From contig CAILAC010000017.1 in NCBI GenBank assembly GCA_903832055.1, positions 124,001 to 188,000 of the forward strand: a stretch of DNA of 64,000 nt. The letters run 5' to 3'. Made by a program: the position numbers and the translations under genes. Below are positions 26,914-34,869 of the stretch, in pieces. Under the pieces are notes generated by a model, which made no database searches, had not been told where the DNA came from, and saw only the letters and a list, made by a program, of their open reading frames with translations. Numbering within the stretch: the stretch's first letter is position 1; each line of letters begins with the position of its first letter. The stretch comes from an uncultured Acidobacteriota bacterium (GTDB lineage: Bacteria; Acidobacteriota; Terriglobia; Terriglobales; Acidobacteriaceae).

Positions 26914-28320
26914 ATGGCTGACGTTTCTGCATCACCGACTTTTGAAACCACTTCATCCCTCAACCTGCGTTCTCTGGCGGCGGAAGTCGTCGAGCGTGCT
27001 GTCAAGGCTGGAGCCACCGACGCGGAAGTCGTGGTGCGCGAGGGCGACGAGTTTTCAGTTTCAGTGCGCATGGGCCAGGTGGAAACCTTGCAGGAGTCAG
27101 GCTCGCGCGGGCTGGGACTGCGCGTGCTGGTGGGGCAGCGGTCGGCCTCTTCCTCAACCAGCGACCTGACGCCGGACGGCATAGCGCAGGTGGTTGCAAG
27201 CGCGCTGGCGTTGGCCCAGGTTACGGAAGAAGACGCGTTTGCGGGGTTGCCAGACGCTGCCGACATGGGGCAGTTGCCGGGCGATCTGCACCTTTACTTT
27301 GACGATGTCTATTCGCTTCCCCCGGCTGAGCGCATTGATCGCGCCCGCCGCGCCGAGGCTGCTGCACTGGCCGCTGACCCGCGCATCACCAATTCGCAGG
27401 GCGGGGACTTTGACGCGGCAACCGGGCGCAAGGTATTTGCCAACTCGCGGGGATTTATCGGCGAATACCAGACGAGCTACTGCGGCATTTCAGCCGCTCC
27501 GCTGGCGATGGACGCGAACGGCGCCATGCAGCGGGATTTCTGGTCATCGAGCGCGCGCCGCATTGCCGACCTCGAATCACCGGAGTCGATTGGCCAGGAG
27601 GCGGCCAGGCGCGCCCTGCGCCGCCTCGGAGCCCGCCGCGTGCCGACGCAGCAGGTGCCAATCGTCTTTGCCCCTGAGGTCGCGAGGTCGCTGCTCGGAC
27701 ACTTGTTTGAAGCGGCTTCGGGAGACTCCATCTGGCGCTCGGCGTCTTTTCTGGTGGGGGAACTGGGCAAGACTATCGCCGCCCCTGGCGTCACGCTGGT
27801 CGATGATCACACCATGATTCTGCCCAACGGCGTGGGCGGCTTTGGCACCTCAGCCTTTGATGGCGAGGGCTTGCCATGCCGCCGCACCGTGGTTGTTCAA
27901 GACGGAGTGCTTGAGACTTACCTGCTCAACACCTATGCGGCGCGCAAGCTCAACATGCGCTCGACGGGCAACGCTTCGCGCGGATTGGCGGGAGCGCCCG
28001 GCATTGGCGCTGGCAACCTGTACCTGCTACCGGGAAAGCAAACGCCCGAGGAGCTGATTGCGGCGATTCCGGCGGGATTTTATGTGACCAGCCTGATGGG
28101 TTTTGGCGCCAACATGGTCACCGGCGACTATTCGCGCGGCGCTTCTGGATTGTGGATAGAAAACGGCGAGCTTACCTTTGCGGTGGAAGAGGTGACGATC
28201 GCCGGCAACCTGCGCGACATGTTCAAAAACATCACCGCCATCGCCAATGACCTGGTCTTTCGCGGGTCAGTGACTGCGCCGACTCTGCGCGTGGACGGCA
28301 TGACGGTCGCAGGCGCGTAG
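26914..28320 (+). CDS. pmbA: TldE/PmbA-family protein
   Basis: AVKAGATDAEVVVREGDEFSVSVRMGQVETLQESGSRGLGLRVLVGQR, TGNASRGLAGAPGIGAGNLYLLPGKQ, TGDYSRGASGLWIENGE. Confidence 0.9.
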   Translation: MADVSASPTFETTSSLNLRSLAAEVVERAVKAGATDAEVVVREGDEFSVSVRMGQVETLQESGSRGLGLRVLVGQRSASSSTSDLTPDGIAQVVASALALAQVTEEDAFAGLPDAADMGQLPGDLHLYFDDVYSLPPAERIDRARRAEAAALAADPRITNSQGGDFDAATGRKVFANSRGFIGEYQTSYCGISAAPLAMDANGAMQRDFWSSSARRIADLESPESIGQEAARRALRRLGARRVPTQQVPIVFAPEVARSLLGHLFEAASGDSIWRSASFLVGELGKTIAAPGVTLVDDHTMILPNGVGGFGTSAFDGEGLPCRRTVVVQDGVLETYLLNTYAARKLNMRSTGNASRGLAGAPGIGAGNLYLLPGKQTPEELIAAIPAGFYVTSLMGFGANMVTGDYSRGASGLWIENGELTFAVEEVTIAGNLRDMFKNITAIANDLVFRGSVTAPTLRVDGMTVAGA

Positions 28321-28330
28321 AATCCTGGTG

Positions 28331-29632
28331 ATGCTGAACGAGAGCCAGCTATTCGACCCGCTTGACGCTGAGGCAGCGCTGCGGCGGCTGCCTTCGCGGC
28401 CTGCGGTGTTTGCGCTCTATGGAGAAAACGAGGCGGCCGAACCGTACATTGGCGTCACGCCAGACCTGCGCCGCCGCCTTGAACGCCTGCTGCGCCCGGC
28501 CAAGGGACAGACCAAGCGGCTGCAACTGGTCTCTCGCGTGCGCCGCATTGCGTGGCAGGCTACGGGCTCAGAGTTTGAATCGCTGCTGGTGCAGTTTGCG
28601 CTGCTGGAGGCGCATTACGGAGCGAAAGCTCTGGAGCGGATGAAGCTGCGGTCTTCGTCTTTTGTTCGCTTTCATGGCAGCAATCAGTTCCCTCGTCTCA
28701 CGGTGACCAACCGGCCCAGCCTGAAAGAGAGCCAGTGGGCTTTCGGGCCATTCCCTTCGCGCGCTGCCGCTGAGCGCTATGAGGAGGAGATGCTCAAGCT
28801 CTTTTTGCTGCGGCGCTGCGAAGAGAATCTTGCACCCCATCCCGGCCATCCCGGCTGCGTCTACTCTGAGATGAAGATGTGCCTGGCCCCCTGCTACCAG
28901 GGCTGCAGCGATGCGCGATACGCCGACGAGGCTGAGGCGGTGCGCAGCTTTTTGGCGACGCGGGGCGAGAGCAGGCTGGCGCAGATTCGCACTGAGCGCG
29001 ACGCGGCCTCTGAGCAGTTGGAGTTTGAAGCGGCGGCGGCGCTTCACGCGCAGTTTCAAAAGGTCGAGGCGGTGCGGGCGCTGGCTCCGGAGCTGGTGCG
29101 CCCACTCAGCGAACTGCGCGCCTGCCTGCTGCAGGCCTCGGCCCATCCCGACGAGGTTGCGGTCTTTGTGTATCAGGATGGCCGGTGGCGGGGTCCGGCG
29201 GCGTTTAGCACGCTGGGGATGCGAATACAGAACGAGCAGGGCGGGTCGAGTTCCCTGTTTGCGCAGCCGATGGCGATCCAGCCCGTTCCCGAAGCCGAGA
29301 GCGCACCAGAGGGCGCAGCGCCGGGTAAAGTGGCCCCCCGCCCCAGGGCTGACGTGCTTGAGGCACGGATGGAGGCCGCGCTGGCGACGCTGGCTATACA
29401 TTCCACCGACGCAGCCGCGCTCGGCCCAACCAGCCGCCAGGGGCATCTGGCGCTGCTGACCCGCTGGTACTACCGGCCGCAGCAAAAGCGCGTGGGCGAG
29501 GTTTTCTTTCCGGATGGAGGCGGGCGCTGGCCCATCAAAGCGCTGCTGCGTGGCGTGGGCAGAGTCGCCGGATCGACCATCCAAAGCGGCACCCCCAGCT
29601 CAAAAGCTTTGAAATTTCCCAGCCTCCAATAG
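28331..29632 (+). CDS. Short UvrC-like protein (GIY-YIG-like N-terminus plus Cys motif and UVR-like region; no RNase H-like C-terminus)
   Basis: PAVFALYGENEAAEPYIGVTPDLRRRL, FESLLVQFALLEAHY, PRLTVTNRPSLKESQWAFGPFPSRAAAERYEEEMLKLFLLRRC...CLAPCYQGC, EQLEFEAAAALHAQFQKVEAV. Confidence 0.75.
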   Translation: MLNESQLFDPLDAEAALRRLPSRPAVFALYGENEAAEPYIGVTPDLRRRLERLLRPAKGQTKRLQLVSRVRRIAWQATGSEFESLLVQFALLEAHYGAKALERMKLRSSSFVRFHGSNQFPRLTVTNRPSLKESQWAFGPFPSRAAAERYEEEMLKLFLLRRCEENLAPHPGHPGCVYSEMKMCLAPCYQGCSDARYADEAEAVRSFLATRGESRLAQIRTERDAASEQLEFEAAAALHAQFQKVEAVRALAPELVRPLSELRACLLQASAHPDEVAVFVYQDGRWRGPAAFSTLGMRIQNEQGGSSSLFAQPMAIQPVPEAESAPEGAAPGKVAPRPRADVLEARMEAALATLAIHSTDAAALGPTSRQGHLALLTRWYYRPQQKRVGEVFFPDGGGRWPIKALLRGVGRVAGSTIQSGTPSSKALKFPSLQ

Positions 29633-29658
29633 GGAGCGTTTATGCTACCATTGAGCCG

Positions 29659-29994
29659 ATGATCAGCCTCCGGGAATATCTCGGAAAAGACGGGCGAAGC
29701 TACTTTGGTCGATGGTTCGACAAGCTCAACGCCGAAGCAGCGCGGCGAGTAACAACCGCTCTCTACCGGCTGGCCTTGGGCAATTTTTCGAGCGTCAAAG
29801 GAGTGGGCAGCGGAGTCTTTGAATACCGGATAGATTTCGGACCGGGCTACCGCATCTACTTCGGCAAAGAGGGCGAAGAAATTGTCATCCTGCTCTGCGC
29901 CGGCACCAAGACCCGCCAACAGGACGATATTCAGCTCGCACAGGAGTGTTGGCAGGATTACAAGAAGCAGAAACGGAGCGAACCATGGTATTGA
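29659..29994 (+). CDS. RelE/HigB-like addiction-module toxin
   Basis: GRSYFGRWFDKLNAEAARRVTTALYRLALGNFSSVKGVGSGVFEYRIDFGPGYRIYFGKEGEEIVILLCAGTKTRQQDDI. Confidence 0.85.
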   Translation: MISLREYLGKDGRSYFGRWFDKLNAEAARRVTTALYRLALGNFSSVKGVGSGVFEYRIDFGPGYRIYFGKEGEEIVILLCAGTKTRQQDDIQLAQECWQDYKKQKRSEPWY

Positions 29995-30311
29995 CGAGAG
30001 ACTTCAGAGAGACCGTGCAGGCAAGAATCCGCAAAGACCCTGAATTTCGTCGAGGATTGCTCCGCGACGCCATCGAAGCCCTGCTGGCCGACGAGGCAGA
30101 CCTGGGCAAGGAGCTGCTCCGCGACTTCATCAACGCCACCCTTGGCTTTCCCGCCCTTGCTGAAAAAACCAGCATCCACGCCAAGACTCTGCACAAAATG
30201 CTCGGGCCCAAAGGAAATCCCACCGCTGCAAACCTGTTTCGCATCCTGGCCTGCCTGCAAGAGCAGGAGGGAATTCGGCTTCAGGTGCGGGCCGCCCGGG
30301 CTGTCGCGTAG
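29985..30311 (+). CDS. HigA-like antitoxin / DNA-binding protein
   Basis: MVLTRDFRETVQARIRKDPEFRRGLLRDAIEALL...HAKTLHKMLGPKGNPTAANLFRILACL; overlaps toxin stop by 10 bp. Confidence 0.8.
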   Translation: MVLTRDFRETVQARIRKDPEFRRGLLRDAIEALLADEADLGKELLRDFINATLGFPALAEKTSIHAKTLHKMLGPKGNPTAANLFRILACLQEQEGIRLQVRAARAVA

Positions 30312-30312
30312 G

Positions 30313-30435
30313 CTACTCGCTCACAATCAGCAGCGTGGCGCCATGCTTGGGCAGGGTTTCCTTATAGACTCCGGCGCGGTGGCCGAGGTCCCTTTGCTTC
30401 CAGACATCGCGCACGTTGCCGCCCCTCTTGAAGCC
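30313..30435 (-). pseudogene. 3' terminal remnant of a second GH27 alpha-galactosidase gene
   Basis: Reverse reading GFKRGGNVRDVWKQRDLGHRAGVYKETLPKHGATLLIVSE* vs intact gene GFKSGGNIRDVWKQKDLGHRTGVYKETLPKHGASLLIVGR*. Confidence 0.85.
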
Positions 30436-30526
30436 GGTCTGGCCGCGTCACCGCCGGTAGCCCACGATCAGCACCTTGCAATGATGCCGTGAAATGCTTT
30501 TGGACCGACCGTCCGCAGAAGAATGG

Positions 30527-31132
30527 CTAAAGCCGTGTCTGTCCCGACTGCCAAAGCAGCTTCTTCGCGCGATTTCTCTTGAGTTCGACGATGAGCACGA
30601 CAATCACAACTCCGCCAAAGCCCCCGAAGAGGGATGCAAGTGATGCGATCACCGTTTGAAAAATGCGCTCGCTGACGCCGGAACCGACCGCGACAACAAC
30701 TTCTGGTCCCTTAACGTTTTTTTCGTAGCCGCAAGCGAAGAGGTATTGACCACTTTGCTGAATGGAGAACTCGAGAACAGAATGGCCTGATCTTCCTTCG
30801 AGATTGTAAGAGGTGCTGGTGCCGGCATTCTTGATTGCGATGGAAGAGTCATTCTGAACGGAGTTGACTCGACAGGTCAGCCCACCGACTGACTGCGTCG
30901 TAGAGTAGACCTTGCCATCCACCACAGATTGCTCTTCCAGGAACACCGAATATCGTCCCTGCTGAAGGCTCAGTTCCTTGCTTCCGGGAACCACAATTTG
31001 CGTGAGGGAATCAGTGATGTGCGTGAGTCCATGAAAAAGCGTGTAAGCAAAAAGCCCCCCTCCAATCAAGGCAAAGGGTAGTCCCCAAAGACAAGTCCAG
31101 CGGCTAGGTCGTATTCGTATCGACTGATCCAT
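30527..31132 (-). CDS. Uncharacterised two-TM protein
   Basis: N-terminal TM LWGLPFALIGGGLFAYTLFHGL and C-terminal TM ASLFGGFGGVVIVVLIVELKRN around an extracytoplasmic beta-rich region. Confidence 0.6.
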   Translation of the reverse strand: MDQSIRIRPSRWTCLWGLPFALIGGGLFAYTLFHGLTHITDSLTQIVVPGSKELSLQQGRYSVFLEEQSVVDGKVYSTTQSVGGLTCRVNSVQNDSSIAIKNAGTSTSYNLEGRSGHSVLEFSIQQSGQYLFACGYEKNVKGPEVVVAVGSGVSERIFQTVIASLASLFGGFGGVVIVVLIVELKRNRAKKLLWQSGQTRL

Positions 31133-31141
31133 TTCTTGTGA

Positions 31142-32347
31142 CTACCTTCCCACAATCAGCAACGAAGCCCCATGCTTGGGAAGAGTCTCCTTATAGACTC
31201 CGGTGCGATGGCCAAGGTCCTTCTGCTTCCAGACATCGCGGATGTTGCCGCCGCTCTTGAAGCCTATTTCGGCGAGATCGACCGAAACATCGCGCAGAGA
31301 CCAACTGCGGTTAAAGAGGCCGACGGCGACGCGGCCACCGCTGAGGGGCTTGGTCCAGACCTCGAGGTCGCCGCTCTCGTAGAGACGGTCGCCCTGCCTG
31401 CCGAGTGAATCCTGGTCGATGGCAATCGCTTCCTTGTTCATCAGCAGGCTCTTGTCTTCGTCAGTCATCTTGCTCAGGTCGTTGCCGGCCAGCAGCGGCG
31501 AAGCGAGCAGGACCCACAGGCTCATGTGGGTGCGGTATTCGTCGGCGGTCATCTTGCCGTTGCCGACTTCGAGCATGTCGGGGTCGTTCCAGTGGCCGGG
31601 CCCGGCAAACTTGCTCAGCCCCGCCTGGCTGAAGCCAATGGCTATCATCCGCCCGTAGGAGTCATCGATGTCGTCGGTCGTGCGCCACATCGAAGCGCCG
31701 ACCTCTGGCCCCCACTTCCACGGCTGGTCCACTCCGTACTGGCAGAGGCTGTAGACGATTGCGCGGCCGGTCTGCTTTGAAGCTGCCTTGAGCGCGTCGC
31801 CCATTTTGCGGTAGGCGGCGATCATCAGGTTCTTTTTGGCGTCGGGATCGTTGGGATGATCGGCCTTGGCCTGGAGCAGGTTGTCTTCAAAGGAGCAGAG
31901 ATCGTATTTGAGAAAGTCCACGCCCCAGGCGGCATACATCTGCGCGTCCTGCGCTTCGTGGCCGAGGCTGCCCTCGTAGCCGCCGCAGGTCTTGGCGCCG
32001 GGCGAGGAGTAGATGCCGAATTTGAGGCCCTTGGAGTGGATGTAGTCTCCGAGCGCCTTCATGTCAGGGAAGCGGTCGTTGGTGTGGAGCAGGCCCTGGG
32101 CGTCGCGCTTGCCCTGCCAGGTGTCATCGACATTGACGTAGACGTAGCCGGCGTCGCGCATGCCGGTGGAGACGAGCATGTCGGCTGCGGAACGCACGTC
32201 GGCGTCGGTGACGTGCTCGGCAAAGTGGTTCCAACTGTTCCAGCCCATGGGCGGGGTCATTGCGACGGCAGCGGCGGGGTTTCCCTGGGCGAAGGATGGA
32301 ACGGCAAGAAAAAGCAGAGTGGAGAACAGGGCGGCGGGTACGCGCAT
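31142..32347 (-). CDS. GH27 alpha-galactosidase
   Basis: Signal peptide; MTPPMGWNSWNHF, VNVDDTWQGKRDAQG, GIYSSPGAKTCGGYEGSLGHE, DFLKYDLC, WRTTDDIDD, GPGHWNDPDMLEVGNG. Confidence 0.95.
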   Translation of the reverse strand: MRVPAALFSTLLFLAVPSFAQGNPAAAVAMTPPMGWNSWNHFAEHVTDADVRSAADMLVSTGMRDAGYVYVNVDDTWQGKRDAQGLLHTNDRFPDMKALGDYIHSKGLKFGIYSSPGAKTCGGYEGSLGHEAQDAQMYAAWGVDFLKYDLCSFEDNLLQAKADHPNDPDAKKNLMIAAYRKMGDALKAASKQTGRAIVYSLCQYGVDQPWKWGPEVGASMWRTTDDIDDSYGRMIAIGFSQAGLSKFAGPGHWNDPDMLEVGNGKMTADEYRTHMSLWVLLASPLLAGNDLSKMTDEDKSLLMNKEAIAIDQDSLGRQGDRLYESGDLEVWTKPLSGGRVAVGLFNRSWSLRDVSVDLAEIGFKSGGNIRDVWKQKDLGHRTGVYKETLPKHGASLLIVGR

Positions 32348-32509
32348 GGGCAGAGGCACCTCGGAAATTTGCAAGCAGGACGCGACCCAGCATAGCGCGG
32401 CTGACCTGCGGGCGTCGATTCTCTGGCGTGACGCAGCAGGCTTATCCTTGTGGCTGGTACACTTGAGGCTTCCGGAAGCATCGCAGGGCACCGCTCAAAG
32501 GCACATATT

Positions 32510-33184
32510 ATGGTTGAATTGCTCCCATCCATTCTCTCGGCAGATTTTGCCAACCTGGCGCGCGACGTTGCGGCTGCCGAGCGCGGCGGCGGCACGGTGA
32601 TCCATGTTGACGTGATGGACGGCCATTTTGTGCCGAACATTACCCTGGGCCCGCCGGTGGTCAAGAGCCTGCGCAAGGTGACCAGCCTGCCGCTGGACTG
32701 CCATTTGATGATTCAAAATCCCAATGACTACATCCCTGCCTTTGCGGACGCGGGGGCGGATTGGGTCAGTGTTCACTATGAGGCCTGCCCGCATCTGCAC
32801 CGCACGCTTGAGCTGATTCAAAGCCATGGCATGAAGGCCGGTGTGGTCCTGAACCCGGCGACGCGCGTGAATTTCATCCGCGACATACTGCCGATGCTGC
32901 ATCATGTGCTGATCATGAGCGTCAATCCGGGCTTTGGCGGGCAGAAATTTATCCCTTTCTCGCTTGAAAAGATTGGACAGCTCGTTACGCTCCGCAAGGA
33001 ACTGGGGCTGGCATTTAGAATTGAAGTGGATGGCGGCGTGGCTCACGATACCATTGCTCAGGTCGTCAAAGCAGGAGCAGACCTGCTGGTAGCAGGTAAC
33101 GCAGTCTTTGGCGGCGGCAGCGCCGAGGTCAACGCGCGAGAATTACTGGCCGCAGCCAGACAAGCAGCAGGCGAAGCGGCCTGA
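32510..33184 (+). CDS. rpe: Ribulose-phosphate 3-epimerase
   Basis: LLPSILSADFANLARDV, VIHVDVMDGHFVPNITLGPPVVKSLR, DCHLMI, MSVNPGFGGQKFIP, EVDGGV. Confidence 0.97.
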   Translation: MVELLPSILSADFANLARDVAAAERGGGTVIHVDVMDGHFVPNITLGPPVVKSLRKVTSLPLDCHLMIQNPNDYIPAFADAGADWVSVHYEACPHLHRTLELIQSHGMKAGVVLNPATRVNFIRDILPMLHHVLIMSVNPGFGGQKFIPFSLEKIGQLVTLRKELGLAFRIEVDGGVAHDTIAQVVKAGADLLVAGNAVFGGGSAEVNARELLAAARQAAGEAA

Positions 33185-33201
33185 AACACAATCGAGGTGG
33201 T

Positions 33202-34779
33202 ATGAAGCTTTACACACGTGCACAAGCAGGAAAGCAGGCAGGTGCCTCCGCAGGCCGCATCGCAGCGACCGTTGGCATTCTGGCGCTTTCCCTGGCCCTG
33301 ATTCCCGCTGAGGCCAAGACCAAGGTTCCCAAAACAAAGAAGAATGTCGATCTGAGCGCCAATCCCCTTGCCAATGTGGCGAGCCGCCAGCCCGACAAGG
33401 AACTCTTTGACAAGTCGATGACTGCGCTCAAAAAGGGCCGTTACGACGTTGCCCGCCTCGACTTGCAGACGCTGCTCAATACCTATCCGAACTCTGAATA
33501 TCAGATGCGCGCCAAACTTGCTGTGGGCGACAGCTGGTTCAAGGAGGGCGGCACGGCGGCCCTGACCCAAGCCGAGGCTGAGTACAAGGACTTCATCACC
33601 TTCTTCCCGCAAGCTCCGGAAGCTGCCGAGGCGCAGATGAAGGTGGCTGACATCTACTTCATGCAAATGGAAAAGCCCGATCGGGACTTTAACAACGCGG
33701 TGCGCGCGGAGCAGGAATACCGGGCGATGATCGACCAGTTTCCTGACTCGTCGCTGGTGCCGCGCGCCAAGCAGAAGCTGCGCGAAACTCAGGAAGTGCT
33801 GGCCGAGCGCGAGTTCCTCATTGGCTCCTACTACGCCAGCCGTGAAAACCCCGCAGGTGCCATTGCGCGGTTGCAGACTGTCGCGGATACCTATCCCCTG
33901 TTTAGCAAGAGCGACCAGTTGTGGCTGACCATCGGCGATGCCTATGCGGGTGAAGCGCGGAGCGTTCAGATGGCCAAAGGGCTACCCGGAGCGATTCGCG
34001 AGCGCCTGCAGCAGGTCTACCTCGACAAGGCTGCTGCCGCCTATGCCAAGGTCATCACGCGCTATCCGATGGCCCCGCGTGTTGAAGATGCACGTGACCG
34101 CCTCGTTGCCATGAACCGGCCAGTTCCCGAGCCGACCCAGGAAGCCATCGCCGAGAGCGACGCGGAAGAACGCAGCCGCCAGCCCATGCGCTTTACCGAC
34201 AAGACCCTGGGCATGATCAAGCATGGCCCGACGGTGGTGGAAGCGGCCCACGTGGGTGACCCGACGATGACCGCGGCAAAGCGGACCATTGCTCCCTCTG
34301 TCACCAAGGAAAACCAGGCCATTTTCGCTGCAGCTATCAAAGCTGTGCAGCCCGGCGCGCCTGCCGAGGAAGCGAAGACCGCGCAGCCAACCGGCGTCAA
34401 CGAGCCACCGCGCTCTGACCAGCCGCAAGCGCCGCTCCAGTTTGAGAATGTTCCCACGGCAGGCGAAAGCGGCACAGGGATTTCGGCCTCAATCGTAAGC
34501 GCGCCCAACGCTGCACCGGCTCCCGCACAGCCAGAGGAGGACCCGAACGCAGTTGTCAAGGCGGTCAAGACCTCTGAGGTAAAGCTGCCCGCTGCTGAAG
34601 CTCCGGCTGCCGCGCCCGATCAGGTGAACGACATCAAGCCGGGTTCAGTGCCTGCGCAGAACACGGCCGCTGATGCCAATGCCAAGAACAAGGCGAAGAA
34701 GCCGAAGCTCGACCAGAGCGACGAATCGTCAAGCAAGAAGAAAAAGAAGAAGGGCCTCAACAAGCTCAACCCCTTCTAG
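33202..34779 (+). CDS. bamD: BamD-like outer membrane assembly lipoprotein with extended low-complexity tail
   Basis: YDVARLDLQTLLNTYPNSEYQMRAKLAVGDSWFKEGG...DFITFFPQAPEAAEAQMKVADIYF; long A/P/K-rich C-terminus. Confidence 0.85.
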   Translation: MKLYTRAQAGKQAGASAGRIAATVGILALSLALIPAEAKTKVPKTKKNVDLSANPLANVASRQPDKELFDKSMTALKKGRYDVARLDLQTLLNTYPNSEYQMRAKLAVGDSWFKEGGTAALTQAEAEYKDFITFFPQAPEAAEAQMKVADIYFMQMEKPDRDFNNAVRAEQEYRAMIDQFPDSSLVPRAKQKLRETQEVLAEREFLIGSYYASRENPAGAIARLQTVADTYPLFSKSDQLWLTIGDAYAGEARSVQMAKGLPGAIRERLQQVYLDKAAAAYAKVITRYPMAPRVEDARDRLVAMNRPVPEPTQEAIAESDAEERSRQPMRFTDKTLGMIKHGPTVVEAAHVGDPTMTAAKRTIAPSVTKENQAIFAAAIKAVQPGAPAEEAKTAQPTGVNEPPRSDQPQAPLQFENVPTAGESGTGISASIVSAPNAAPAPAQPEEDPNAVVKAVKTSEVKLPAAEAPAAAPDQVNDIKPGSVPAQNTAADANAKNKAKKPKLDQSDESSSKKKKKKGLNKLNPF

Positions 34780-34804
34780 CATTGGCACTTTCAGTCATCA
34801 CAGC

Positions 34805-34839
34805 AAAAGAGGCCACTCCTGATCGGAGTGGCCTCTTTT
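34805..34839. terminator. Bidirectional Rho-independent terminator between convergent bamD and ppc
   Basis: AAAAGAGGCCACTCC-tgatc-GGAGTGGCCTCTTTT, 15-bp perfect arms. Confidence 0.9.
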
Positions 34840-34869
34840 CTTTGCCCTCAAGCTTCCCGGTTCCGCATA

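Noticed and set aside
30142-30492. 116-aa plus-strand ORF
   Set aside because: Antisense across the GH27 remnant and out of frame with the antitoxin.
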